This document shows positions 33,765 through 42,261 of a stretch of DNA of 64,000 nt, piece after piece (positions within the stretch are counted from its first letter, which is position 1; each line of letters begins with the position of its first letter). A program made the position numbers and the translations under genes. This DNA comes from Terrisporobacter petrolearius (GTDB lineage: Bacteria; Bacillota; Clostridia; Peptostreptococcales; Peptostreptococcaceae). The DNA lies in assembly GCF_032598785.1 (NCBI RefSeq), contig NZ_CP102984.1; one strand, written 5' to 3'. Below the pieces are notes generated by a model. It ran no database searches and was not told the DNA's origin. It saw only the letters and a list, made by a program, of their open reading frames with translations.

Positions 33765-34604
33765 TTGAGGAAAATTGATTCAAAAGTAATAACTAAAGAG
33801 GTTAAGAAACTTTGTATTGAAGGAAATATATACCTTGGGGATGACGTAATAAAATCCTTTAAGAAAAATTTAGAAAAAGAAAAAAGTGATCTAGGAAAAG
33901 ATATATTAAATATTTTAATAGAGAATGCTCAAATAGCTAAAGAAACACATATACCTCTTTGTCAAGATACAGGAATGGCAGTATTTTTTGTTGAAATTGG
34001 CCAAGAAGTTATGATAAAAGGAGATACTTTAACAGATGCCATTAATAAAGGTGTAAGTGAAGGTTATACAGAAGGATATCTTAGAAAATCTGTAGTAAGT
34101 CCTATAACTAGAATAAATACAAAGGACAATACTCCTGCCATAATTCACTATGAAATGGTAAAGGGAGATAAAATAAAAATTCAATATGCACCAAAAGGTT
34201 TTGGTAGCGAAAATATGAGTCAATTAAAAATGTTGAAACCTTCTGATGGAATTGAGGGAGTTAAAGAATTTATAGTGAAAACTGTAAGTGAAGCGGGACC
34301 AAATCCATGTCCACCAATAGTTGTGGGCGTAGGTATTGGTGGTACAGTAGATAAATGCGCTCAAATTGCTAAAAAAGCTTTATTTAGAGATATTGGAACT
34401 CATAGTGAAGATGATATGATAGCAGATTTAGAAAAAGAGATGATTAAAAAAATCAATGATTTAGGAATAGGTCCTCAAGGTCTTGGAGGAAATACTACGG
34501 CTCTTGCTGTTAATATTGAAACTTTCCCAACACATATAGCAGGGCTTCCTGTTGTAGTTAATATAAATTGTCACTCTGCTAGACATAAGCAAGTGATTAT
34601 ATAG
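33765..34604 (+). CDS. fumA: Class I fumarate hydratase, alpha subunit
   Basis: Iron-sulfur subunit of the two-subunit fumarase that interconverts fumarate and malate. Family motifs are HIPLCQDTGMAVFF (about residue 65), with the first cluster Cys, then NPCPPIVVGVGIGGT and the C-terminal NINCHSARH. The start is taken as TTG 33765 (279 aa, normal length), nine bases after GGAGG; the ATG at 33738 has no ribosome site. It is operonic with the beta subunit and malic enzyme, forming a malate module. Confidence 0.93.
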   Translation: MRKIDSKVITKEVKKLCIEGNIYLGDDVIKSFKKNLEKEKSDLGKDILNILIENAQIAKETHIPLCQDTGMAVFFVEIGQEVMIKGDTLTDAINKGVSEGYTEGYLRKSVVSPITRINTKDNTPAIIHYEMVKGDKIKIQYAPKGFGSENMSQLKMLKPSDGIEGVKEFIVKTVSEAGPNPCPPIVVGVGIGGTVDKCAQIAKKALFRDIGTHSEDDMIADLEKEMIKKINDLGIGPQGLGGNTTALAVNIETFPTHIAGLPVVVNINCHSARHKQVII

Positions 34605-34614
34605 GAGGGGAAAT

Positions 34615-35169
34615 ATGATAGAGTTAAAATCACCTTTTAAAAACGAAGATATAGAAAAGTTAGTTTGTGGAGATGTTGTTAAAATTAGTGGTGTAATTTA
34701 TACTGGAAGAGATGCAGCCCACAAAAGAATGATAAACTCAATACATAATGAAGAAGAGCTACCATTTGATGTAAATGGAGCTGGAATTTACTATGTGGGA
34801 CCATCGCCTAGCAAAGAGGGACAAATAATTGGCTCAGCTGGGCCAACTACAAGTTATAGAATGGATGACTTAACAGTGCCTTTATTAGAGCTAGGACTAA
34901 AAGTTATGATTGGTAAAGGGAAAAGAAGCGAAGAAGTAGTAAATTCTATGATAAAAAATAAGGCTGTATATTTAGCAGCCATTGGTGGAGCCGGAGCATA
35001 TATTTCTCATGCTATAAAAAAATGTGAAGTAATAGCTTATGAAGATTTAGGGCCAGAAGCAGTGAGAAGATTGGAAGTTGAAGATTTACAATTAATTGTT
35101 GCCATAGACTCTTATGGCAACAATATATATGAAAAAGGAAGAGCGATGTTTGCAAAAGAATCAGAATAA
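34615..35169 (+). CDS. fumB: Class I fumarate hydratase, beta subunit
   Basis: A 184-aa partner of the alpha subunit. It has the diagnostic GRDAAHKRM segment near residue 34, YYVGPSPSKEGQIIGSAGPTTSYRMD-type substrate loop residues (near 60-85), and AAIGGAGAYISHAIKK followed by the EDLGPEAVRRLEV end. It starts ten bases after the alpha stop behind GGAGGGG. Two-subunit class I fumarases are oxygen-sensitive and typical of strict anaerobes. Confidence 0.94.
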   Translation: MIELKSPFKNEDIEKLVCGDVVKISGVIYTGRDAAHKRMINSIHNEEELPFDVNGAGIYYVGPSPSKEGQIIGSAGPTTSYRMDDLTVPLLELGLKVMIGKGKRSEEVVNSMIKNKAVYLAAIGGAGAYISHAIKKCEVIAYEDLGPEAVRRLEVEDLQLIVAIDSYGNNIYEKGRAMFAKESE

Positions 35170-35214
35170 ATTTAATAACTAATAATTTGTCAAGTGTTAT
35201 AAAGGAGAAGTAAA

Positions 35215-36402
35215 ATGAGTAATAAGAATTTTGCACAATTAGCATTAGAAATGCACGAAAATCATGGAGGGAAGGTTAGCATACAAAGTAAGGTTGAAGT
35301 AAAATGCAAAGATGATTTATCTACTGCATATACTCCAGGTGTTGCAGAGCCTTGTTTAAAAATAAAAGAAAATCCAGAAGATGTTTATAAATATACTTGT
35401 AAGAGTAATATGGTAGCAGTAGTTAGTGATGGAACTGCAGTTTTAGGTCTTGGAAATATAGGTGCCGCTGCTTCAATTCCTGTAATGGAAGGTAAATCAA
35501 TATTATTTAAAGAATTTGGCAAGGTAGATGCTTTCCCAATATGTATAAACACTATGGATATTGATGATATAGTAAAAACAGTAAAATTATTAGAACCTGT
35601 ATTTGGCGGAATTAATTTAGAAGATATAAATTCTCCTAGATGTATAGAAATAGAAAATAGATTAAAAGAAGAATTAGATATTCCAGTATTCCATGATGAT
35701 CAACATGGTACAGCAATAATTGTTTCTGCAGGAATTTTAAATGCAGTTAAATTAGCAGGAAAGAAAATTGAGGACTTGGAAATAGTTATAAACGGTGCAG
35801 GATCAGCAGGTATGGCTATAGCTAAAATGTTACTTAATTTAAATGTAAAAAATATAGTTTTATGTGATATAAATGGTGCAATTCATGAAAACTCTAAAAA
35901 TATTAACTGGGCACAAAAAGAAATGCTAACACTAACTAATAAAAATAATGAAGTAGGAACGTTAGTGGATATAATAAAAAATAAAGATGTATTTATAGGA
36001 GTTTCTGCACCAAAAATGGTAACAAAAGAAATGGTAGAAACTATGGCAGACAAACCAATAGTATTTGCCATGGCAAACCCAACTCCAGAAATTTTCCCAG
36101 ATGAAGCTAAAGCAGGAGGAGCATTTATAGTGGGTACAGGCCGTTCAGACTTCCCTAACCAAGTTAACAATGTGCTTGCTTTCCCTGGGATTTTTAGAGG
36201 TGCTTTAGACGTTAGAGCAAAAGAAATAAATGAAGAAATGAAAGTTGCAGCAGCTTATGCAATAGCAAATGTAGTTAAGGATGAAGAGTTAACACCAGAT
36301 TATGTACTTCCAGATGCTTTCAATAAAAATGTAGTAGAAAATGTGGCAAAAGCAGTAAGAGAAGCTGCTATAAAAACTGGTGTGGCAAGGATAGAAATAT
36401 AA
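35215..36402 (+). CDS. Malic enzyme (oxaloacetate-decarboxylating)
   Basis: A 395-aa enzyme that converts malate to pyruvate and CO2 with NAD(P)+. Motifs are YTPGVAEPCLKI (about residue 38), AVVSDGTAVLGLGNIGA, FHDDQHGTAII with the metal-binding Asp pair, and the Rossmann loop INGAGSAGMAIAKML near residue 192. The length matches the short bacterial form without a phosphotransacetylase domain. It starts behind AAAGGAGAAG, 45 bp after the fumarase beta gene. Together the three genes link fumarate to pyruvate through malate. Confidence 0.94.
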   Translation: MSNKNFAQLALEMHENHGGKVSIQSKVEVKCKDDLSTAYTPGVAEPCLKIKENPEDVYKYTCKSNMVAVVSDGTAVLGLGNIGAAASIPVMEGKSILFKEFGKVDAFPICINTMDIDDIVKTVKLLEPVFGGINLEDINSPRCIEIENRLKEELDIPVFHDDQHGTAIIVSAGILNAVKLAGKKIEDLEIVINGAGSAGMAIAKMLLNLNVKNIVLCDINGAIHENSKNINWAQKEMLTLTNKNNEVGTLVDIIKNKDVFIGVSAPKMVTKEMVETMADKPIVFAMANPTPEIFPDEAKAGGAFIVGTGRSDFPNQVNNVLAFPGIFRGALDVRAKEINEEMKVAAAYAIANVVKDEELTPDYVLPDAFNKNVVENVAKAVREAAIKTGVARIEI

Positions 36403-36479
36403 TTAATATAAGCATAAAAATATTTTGATTTGAAAAAATGAAATATAAGTACTACAATTAAAATAAATTAAAAAGTTTT

Positions 36480-36560
36480 ACCTAGGGGTGCCCTAAGAGG
36501 CTGAGAGATGGAAACATTAACCCTTATACCTGATCTGGATAATACCAGCGTAGGAAAGAG
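36480..36560 (+). ncRNA. TPP riboswitch (THI element)
   Basis: All signature blocks are present: GGGGTGCC, CTGAGAGATG, AACCCTTATACCTGATCTGG and ATAATACCAGCGTAGGAAAG. It lies upstream of thiamine genes, with a terminator after it, and should switch the thi operon off when thiamine pyrophosphate is plentiful. Confidence 0.97.
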
Positions 36561-36615
36561 TAGAGTGTTATATGATGAAATATGTGAATTTTTACATATG
36601 ATATGTGATTACTAC

Positions 36616-36645
36616 AAGCTTTACCTACGGGTAAGGCTTTTTTTA
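36616..36645 (+). terminator. Riboswitch-controlled terminator
   Basis: Stem AAGC.TTACC / GGTAA.GCTT followed by TTTTTT, 57 bases after the aptamer and 30 before thiS. Confidence 0.8.
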
Positions 36646-36674
36646 TTGAAATAAAAAGGTGAGGAGGTGTAACG

Positions 36675-36869
36675 ATGAAGGTTAATGGAAAAGTAGTAGA
36701 ATTTCAAAATAATAAAACTGTATTAGATTTATTAAATGATTACAACTTAAATAAAGATAGAGTTGTTGTAGAGATAAATTTAGAAATTTTAGAAAATGAG
36801 CAATATGAAAACTATGTATTAAAAGAGCATGATGCAATAGAAATTATTAGTTTTATTGGTGGTGGTTGA
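36675..36869 (+). CDS. thiS: Sulfur carrier protein ThiS
   Basis: A 64-aa ubiquitin-fold carrier ending in IGGG; the C-terminal Gly is adenylated by ThiF and turned into a thiocarboxylate that feeds sulfur to ThiG. It starts at ATG 36675 behind GAGGAGG. It is the first gene of the riboswitch-controlled operon. Confidence 0.93.
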   Translation: MKVNGKVVEFQNNKTVLDLLNDYNLNKDRVVVEINLEILENEQYENYVLKEHDAIEIISFIGGG

Positions 36870-36870
36870 T

Positions 36871-37668
36871 TTGAAAATATTTGTTAATGAAATAGAAAGA
36901 GAAGTTGAAGATGATATAAGTATTTTTAAAATTAAAGATATTTTTAATAAGTTTAGTGATGTTGTAGTTTTGAATGGATTTCCTACTAATAAAGACGAAA
37001 TATTAAAAGAAAATGATAGAGTAACTTTAATAGAAAAAGGAAAGAAACCCTCTATGAATGAACTAGAAAGTCTTATGATTGCAAGGCATACACCAAAAGC
37101 ACATGAAAAATTAAAAGTAGGAAAGGTAGCTATTTTGGGCCTTGGTGGTCTAGGCTCTAATATAGCTATCTCTCTAGCTAGAATAGGTGTAGGTAAGTTG
37201 ATTTTAGTTGATTATGATGTTGTAGAACCTTCAAATTTAAATAGACAACAATATTTTATTAATGATATTGGAAAATACAAAACAAAAGCAATGAAAGAAC
37301 ATTTAGATAAGATTAATCCATTTATAGATATTGAAATACATAATTCTTATATTACTAAAGAAAATATGAATTTTTTACATGAAGTAGATATAATAATTGA
37401 AGCTTTTGATGATCCAAATTGTAAAGCTGAAATATGCAATTTTGTTTTATTTCATATGAGAGAAAAATATTTAATAGCATCTTCTGGCATGGCAGGATAT
37501 TATGACTCAAATCTTATTGTAACAAAGAAAATAAGAGAAAAATTTTATATATGTGGTGATTTTGTACATGAAGCAAAAGAAGGTGAAGGTCTAATGGCAC
37601 CTCGTGTGGCAATTTGTGCAAATCACATGGCAAATTTGGCAAGTAAAATACTTATAGATTATATGTAG
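36871..37668 (+). CDS. thiF: ThiF adenylyltransferase with N-terminal ThiS-like domain
   Basis: A 265-aa enzyme that activates the ThiS C-terminus with ATP. Residues 1-65 form a beta-grasp domain resembling ThiS (VVVLNGFPTNKDEILKENDR) but without a terminal Gly-Gly. The E1-like domain follows, with the ATP loop ILGLGGLGSNIA (about 90-101) and NLNRQQYF. The four-Cys zinc site of E. coli ThiF is absent, as in the shorter clostridial ThiF type. The TTG start (36871) comes two bases after the thiS stop, with GGTGG before it, so translation is coupled. Confidence 0.9.
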   Translation: MKIFVNEIEREVEDDISIFKIKDIFNKFSDVVVLNGFPTNKDEILKENDRVTLIEKGKKPSMNELESLMIARHTPKAHEKLKVGKVAILGLGGLGSNIAISLARIGVGKLILVDYDVVEPSNLNRQQYFINDIGKYKTKAMKEHLDKINPFIDIEIHNSYITKENMNFLHEVDIIIEAFDDPNCKAEICNFVLFHMREKYLIASSGMAGYYDSNLIVTKKIREKFYICGDFVHEAKEGEGLMAPRVAICANHMANLASKILIDYM

Positions 37669-37680
37669 GGGGATAAACTA

Positions 37681-38451
37681 ATGGACAAATTAATATTAGG
37701 TGGATATGAGTTTGATAGCAGACTTTTAATTGGGACAGGAAAATACGGATCAAATGAAATACTTCCAAAAGTAATAAAAGAAAGTGGTAGTGAAATAATA
37801 ACTATGGCACTAAGAAGAGTAGATTTAGATAATTCTAATGAAAATATTCTAACATACATACCTAAAAATATGACAATTCTTCCAAATACATCAGGAGCAA
37901 CAACGGCTGAAGAAGCTGTAAGAATAGCAAGAATATCTCGTAAAATGGGATGTGGGGATTTTGTAAAAATAGAGGTAATATCAGATACAAGATACTTATT
38001 ACCAGACAATGAAGAAACAATAAAGGCAACTAAAATTCTTGCTGATGAAGGATTTGTAGTACTACCTTATATGAGTCCAGATTTATATGCAGGAAGAAGA
38101 TTAATAGAAGCTGGGGCATCGGCAGTTATGCCACTAGGAGCACCAATTGGTTCAAATAGAGGTCTTAAAATGAAAGAGATGATAAGAATAATGATAGATG
38201 AATTGGATATTCCTATTATTGTTGATGCAGGTATAGGCAAGCCATCCCAAGCTATGGAGGCTATGGAAATGGGAGCTGCAGCAGTTTTAGTAAATACAGC
38301 CATATCATCAGCAGGGGACCCTATAATTATGGGAAAAGCATTCAAAATGGCAGTTGAAGGTGGTCGTGCTGCATTTCTTGCAAAAACTGGAGCTGTATCA
38401 GAATTTGCCAATGCATCTTCTCCTCTTACTGGTTTTTTAGGAAAATTGTAG
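37681..38451 (+). CDS. thiG: Thiazole synthase ThiG
   Basis: A 256-aa TIM-barrel enzyme that builds the thiazole ring of thiamine from deoxyxylulose 5-phosphate, dehydroglycine and ThiS thiocarboxylate. Markers are LLIGTGKY near residue 16, the Schiff-base Lys in GDFVKIEVI, LMPLGAPIGSN-type loop (VMPLGAPIGSNRG), PIIVDAGIGKPS and GAAAVLVNTAI. It starts behind GGGGG, 12 bp after thiF. Confidence 0.96.
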   Translation: MDKLILGGYEFDSRLLIGTGKYGSNEILPKVIKESGSEIITMALRRVDLDNSNENILTYIPKNMTILPNTSGATTAEEAVRIARISRKMGCGDFVKIEVISDTRYLLPDNEETIKATKILADEGFVVLPYMSPDLYAGRRLIEAGASAVMPLGAPIGSNRGLKMKEMIRIMIDELDIPIIVDAGIGKPSQAMEAMEMGAAAVLVNTAISSAGDPIIMGKAFKMAVEGGRAAFLAKTGAVSEFANASSPLTGFLGKL

Positions 38452-38463
38452 GAGGTATATAAA

Positions 38464-39567
38464 ATGAGTTTTTATGAGGTAATAAAAAAATATAAAGATT
38501 TTGATTTTGATGGATATTTTGAAAGAGTAAGTGATAATGATGTACTAAGAAGTTTATCAAAGGATAAGTTAAATCATAAAGATATACTTAATTTACTTTC
38601 ACCTACAGCAAGAAAACATCTAGAAGCGATGGCTCAAAAAGCTAGAAAGTTAGCATTGCAGTATTGTGGCAAAACTGTAACCTTATATACACCTATTTAT
38701 ATTGCAAATTACTGTGAAAATCACTGTGTTTATTGTGGTTATAATTGTCATAGTGGAATAAAAAGAAAAAAACTATCTTTAGAAGAAATACAAAAAGAAG
38801 GGGAAGCAGTAGCTGCTAAAGGTTTTAAACATATTATTGTTTTGACTGGAGAAAGTGAAACAAAATCAAGTATTGAATATATAGGTGATGCTGTGGGAAT
38901 TTTATCTAAAAAATTTACATCAATAGCTATAGAAGTTTATCCTATGGACGTAGAAGGATATACACACTTAGTTTATAAAAGTGTAGATTCACTAACTATA
39001 TATCAAGAAACTTATGACGAGGAAGTTTATAAGAAAGTACATATAAAAGGTCCTAAAGCTGATTATGCATATAGACTAGATGCACCAGAAAGAGGAGCTA
39101 TTGCTGGTATGAGATCATTATCCATAGGAGCATTGCTTGGACTTAGTGATTTTAGAAAAGATGCATTTTTCTCAATTTTACATGGAGAATATTTAAAAAC
39201 AAAATATCCACATATAGAGCTATCATATTCTGCTCCTAGAATAAGACCTTTTAAAGGAAGCTTCCAAGATGTATTAGAGGTGGATGATGCTACAGAGTTT
39301 CAGATTTTAACTGTTATGAGGTTGTTTGATCCTCATGCAGCATTAAATGTATCAAGTAGAGAAACTCTATATATGAGAAAACATTTAATGCCCCTTGGTG
39401 TTACAAAATTAAGTGCAGCAGTGTCAACAGATGTTGGTGGACATTCTCAAGGAGAAGAAAATACAGCACAATTTAAAACTAATGATGATAATAGTATAGA
39501 AGAAGTAGCTAGTATGTTGAAATCAATTGGATATCAATATGTATTTAAAGATTGGGTGAGATTTTAA
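38464..39567 (+). CDS. thiH: 2-iminoacetate synthase ThiH (radical SAM)
   Basis: A 367-aa radical SAM enzyme that cleaves tyrosine to dehydroglycine for ThiG, an oxygen-sensitive route suited to anaerobes. The cluster motif CENHCVYC lies near residues 83-90 in IANYCENHCVYCGYNC. SIEVYPMD-like and YQETYDEEVYKKVH segments follow. It starts behind GGAGGT. Its stop overlaps the next start (TAATG). Confidence 0.96.
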   Translation: MSFYEVIKKYKDFDFDGYFERVSDNDVLRSLSKDKLNHKDILNLLSPTARKHLEAMAQKARKLALQYCGKTVTLYTPIYIANYCENHCVYCGYNCHSGIKRKKLSLEEIQKEGEAVAAKGFKHIIVLTGESETKSSIEYIGDAVGILSKKFTSIAIEVYPMDVEGYTHLVYKSVDSLTIYQETYDEEVYKKVHIKGPKADYAYRLDAPERGAIAGMRSLSIGALLGLSDFRKDAFFSILHGEYLKTKYPHIELSYSAPRIRPFKGSFQDVLEVDDATEFQILTVMRLFDPHAALNVSSRETLYMRKHLMPLGVTKLSAAVSTDVGGHSQGEENTAQFKTNDDNSIEEVASMLKSIGYQYVFKDWVRF

Positions 39568-40181
39568 TGTATTTGATAACAAATAGACATTTATGTGATG
39601 AAAATCATTACTTATCAGTTATTGAAGATGCCATAAGTAGCGGAGTAGAAAATATTATTTTAAGAGAAAAAGATATGAGTGATGAGGAGTTAACTGATTT
39701 GTACAATAAGATTGTGAGTAAAACAAATTACTTACATAATGAGTTTAATTTGATTATTAACAGTAATATAAATTTATATGAAAACCTTAATTTTGATGGT
39801 ATTCATTTGCCTTTTAGAAGATTTATACAACTTGTTAAGGAAGAGTTTGTTTTTGAATATAATAAAATTTTAGGATTATCTCTTCACAGTACAAATGAAA
39901 TTAATAGATTAGAAGAAATTATTAAAGAAAAAAATATAAAAGTAGACTACATAATCTTATCTCATATATACGAAACTAAGTGCAAGGAGAGTTTAAAACC
40001 TAAGGGAATAAACCTTTTAGAAGAAGGAAAAAAAATCACTAATATTAAGATTGTTGCACTAGGAGGTATATTACCAAAAAATGTTAAAGAAGTTTCAAAG
40101 TATGCAGATGATTTTGCTATTATGAGTACTTTATTTACGTGTGAAAATGTGAAACTAAAAATAAAAGAATACAAAATATAA
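39567..40181 (+). CDS. ThiE/TenI family protein, probably TenI-like
   Basis: A 204-aa TIM-barrel protein. The conserved REKD (near residue 32), FDGIHLPF, LGLSLHST and ALGGI segments identify the ThiE/TenI family. The VGQ.D phosphate/substrate motif of true thiamine-phosphate synthase is replaced by HLPFRRF, so it looks closer to TenI (thiazole tautomerase). It could still be this organism's ThiE; only biochemistry would tell. It is the last gene of the thi operon, with its start overlapping the thiH stop. Confidence 0.8.
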   Translation: MYLITNRHLCDENHYLSVIEDAISSGVENIILREKDMSDEELTDLYNKIVSKTNYLHNEFNLIINSNINLYENLNFDGIHLPFRRFIQLVKEEFVFEYNKILGLSLHSTNEINRLEEIIKEKNIKVDYIILSHIYETKCKESLKPKGINLLEEGKKITNIKIVALGGILPKNVKEVSKYADDFAIMSTLFTCENVKLKIKEYKI

Positions 40182-40348
40182 GTTTTAAATTTTATAGATG
40201 AAATTTATTTATGTTTATTAATTATTGATTATTTTTATATTGATTTGCCTAAACAAGTGGGTTTGTTATAATGAAATGGATTAAGAAGTTGAATTATTAA
40301 AGTATATTATAAGAAACTATAATAAGGAATTTAGCTGGAGGGATAATC

Positions 40349-41062
40349 GTGAAATTAAACAAAAAATTTAAAGTTTTATCATTGGGGATGTTACTGGTTG
40401 TGACATTAAGCTTTGCAATAGGGTGTTCTTCAAAGGAGAGCGAAAAAACATATAACAAAATAGACTCAGCAAAAACACTAGAGCTAGTAAAGGAAACCAA
40501 AGAGACATTGGTAATAGACGTAAGAGGTGCAGATGCATACAAAAAAGGACATTTAGCTAATGCAATAAACATACCATTTGATAATTTTGAGGGAAAAATA
40601 AGTGAGTTAGAAGGCTATAAAGATCAAACAATAGTGTTAATATGTAATTCAGGAAAGAAAAGTGGAGAAGCAGGACAAATGTTAGTGGATAAAGAATTCA
40701 CTAAAGTATACAATGCTGAAGATGGAATGGAAGAATATGATTATGATACAGTTAAATATACTAATGTAACTGGAAGTGAATTTGAGAAATTAGCAACAGA
40801 AAATAAAGAGGCTGTTATATTAGACCTTAGAGATGCTAAAGATTTTGAGAAAAGCTCAGTAGAAAATGCAGTTAATATACCAATGGATGAATTTGAAGCA
40901 AAAGCTAAAAAAGAATTAAAAAATAAAGACCAAGAAATATTATTATACTGCAATACAGGAACTAAAAGTTCTGAAGCATCACAGCTATTAGATAAAAATG
41001 GATATACAAATGTTACTAATTCAGTAGATGGCGTAAAAGAGTACGAATTTAAATTAAAATAA
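40349..41062 (+). CDS. Lipoprotein with two rhodanese domains
   Basis: A 237-aa exported protein. The signal peptide ends in a lipobox with Cys26 (LSFAIGCSS). Two rhodanese domains follow (about 40-130 and 138-236), each with a catalytic Cys loop, CNSGKKS and CNTGTKS. They carry sulfane sulfur or act as sulfurtransferases at the outer face of the membrane. The GTG start at 40349 follows GGAGGG. It lies just after the thi operon but has its own 167-bp upstream region, so a thiamine link is not implied. Confidence 0.9.
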   Translation: MKLNKKFKVLSLGMLLVVTLSFAIGCSSKESEKTYNKIDSAKTLELVKETKETLVIDVRGADAYKKGHLANAINIPFDNFEGKISELEGYKDQTIVLICNSGKKSGEAGQMLVDKEFTKVYNAEDGMEEYDYDTVKYTNVTGSEFEKLATENKEAVILDLRDAKDFEKSSVENAVNIPMDEFEAKAKKELKNKDQEILLYCNTGTKSSEASQLLDKNGYTNVTNSVDGVKEYEFKLK

Positions 41063-41070
41063 TATATGAA

Positions 41071-41120
41071 ATTTAAAGAGGCTAAATTAATAAATAATTT
41101 AGTCTTTTTAAATTTCATGA
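41071..41120 (+). terminator. Terminator after the rhodanese gene
   Basis: Nested stem AATTTAAAGAGGCTAAATT / AATTTAGTCTTTTTAAATT. Confidence 0.7.
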
Positions 41121-41220
41121 AATATAGGAGATAAAGTCACTTTATTTTGTTATGAATAAAAAGGATATCTATTTAATTTGTATAAATATACTTAGTATTA
41201 CAAGTAAAGGGGCGAGTGAA

Positions 41221-41742
41221 ATGAAAAAGAGCGGTATTTTTATGGTGATAATATCTATAGTATTCTTATTTTTTGTAAATGAACACTATAGATATGATGG
41301 ATATAAAGAGGTAGAAATACCCAACATAGGAATTGCTAAGGTTCCTGAAAGTTGGTACTGTGGGAAAACAAAAGATGGATATATTTACTTTGCAAATATG
41401 CCTATAGAAAATGAAGGTTCAAAAGTTTATCTTATTCAGCATTCAATTAAAGATTACTCCTTAGCTAAAAACCAGTTAGAGTCAGAGCATTCCTTAGAGG
41501 ATTACCATTTAGGTGATGTTATTTCAATTGAAAAAATATTTTTATCCCCCTACGGAAATAATAATGTTTATTCCAATGGGTGTAGATATCAATCTTGCAA
41601 TTTTTATTTAAATAATATTAAAGTTGACAGTTACTATATTGATTTTGTAGGAAATAATAGTAGTAGTATATTTTTTATTGTTGATGATTCCATTGATATT
41701 AAAACAATGGAGGATATGACCAAATGGTTTGAAAAATATTAA
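41221..41742 (+). CDS. Membrane-anchored protein of unknown function
   Basis: A 173-aa protein with one N-terminal hydrophobic segment (SGIFMVIISIVFLFFV), the remainder extracytoplasmic with a PsbP/LpqN-like flavour (IGIAKVPESWYCGKTKDG). No firm family. ATG 41221 is chosen because AAGGGGCGAG precedes it; an earlier ATG at 41152 has no ribosome site. It is followed by a terminator at 41789. Confidence 0.7.
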   Translation: MKKSGIFMVIISIVFLFFVNEHYRYDGYKEVEIPNIGIAKVPESWYCGKTKDGYIYFANMPIENEGSKVYLIQHSIKDYSLAKNQLESEHSLEDYHLGDVISIEKIFLSPYGNNNVYSNGCRYQSCNFYLNNIKVDSYYIDFVGNNSSSIFFIVDDSIDIKTMEDMTKWFEKY

Positions 41743-41788
41743 TAATTTATGTTATTGAAATTTTTTGAAAAATGAGTTATTATGTAAA

Positions 41789-41824
41789 ATAACCTATTAA
41801 ATTATCTTAATAGGTTATTTTTTT
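41789..41824 (+). terminator. Terminator
   Basis: Stem AATAACCTATTAA / TTAATAGGTTATT followed by TTTTTC. Confidence 0.88.
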
Positions 41825-41859
41825 CGTAAATTAATAAAAAATCCTTAATAAATGCATTA

Positions 41860-42150
41860 AAGTAAAAGAATGAATATATAGAAAAAAGATTGTTATAAAA
41901 TATTCAAAGTACCAACTTCAATGAAAGAGTTGGTTATGTAACTTTTGTTGAAATATATTTTTTAATTTGATTTTATATTTTAAAAAAGCTATAAAAGAAG
42001 GAATATGAATAGTTTGTAAGCTTTAATTACAAATATTTTTATAATAGAAAATGCAAAAAGAAGCGCTAAGAGAATAACAAACATAGCACTTCTTTTTTAA
42101 AAAAGAATAAAGTAACAAGTACAAGGCATGGCAAAAACTTGCCTAAATTA
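41860..42150 (+). promoter_or_regulatory. Structured leader upstream of the opine-type dehydrogenase gene
   Basis: A gene-free stretch with three successive hairpins: ACCAACT/AGTTGGT (41911-41934), a terminator-like AAAAAGAAG.GCTA / TAGC.CTTCTTTTTT (42055-42098), and AGGCA/TGCCT (42123-42143). No known riboswitch class was recognised. It could be an attenuating leader or a separate small RNA. Confidence 0.4.
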
Positions 42151-42261
42151 TGTAGAATTACTATATATTATAAAGTAATTTCAAAAAATTATTCAATATT
42201 CATAAATTTATTTTTATGTATTATAAATAACAACAAAACACGAAGGGGGAAATCATATTAT

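Noticed and set aside
36416..36675. Small peptide gene in the TPP riboswitch leader
   Set aside because: The sequence is fully explained by the aptamer, linker and terminator.
41152..41220. Upstream ATG extending the 173-aa membrane protein
   Set aside because: No ribosome site, and it would place 23 extra residues before the signal-anchor; ATG 41221 has AAGGGG upstream.
42139..42261. In-frame N-terminal extension of the opine-type dehydrogenase
   Set aside because: The Rossmann motif should lie near the N-terminus, and the ribosome site is at 42243-42249. The extension is leader sequence.
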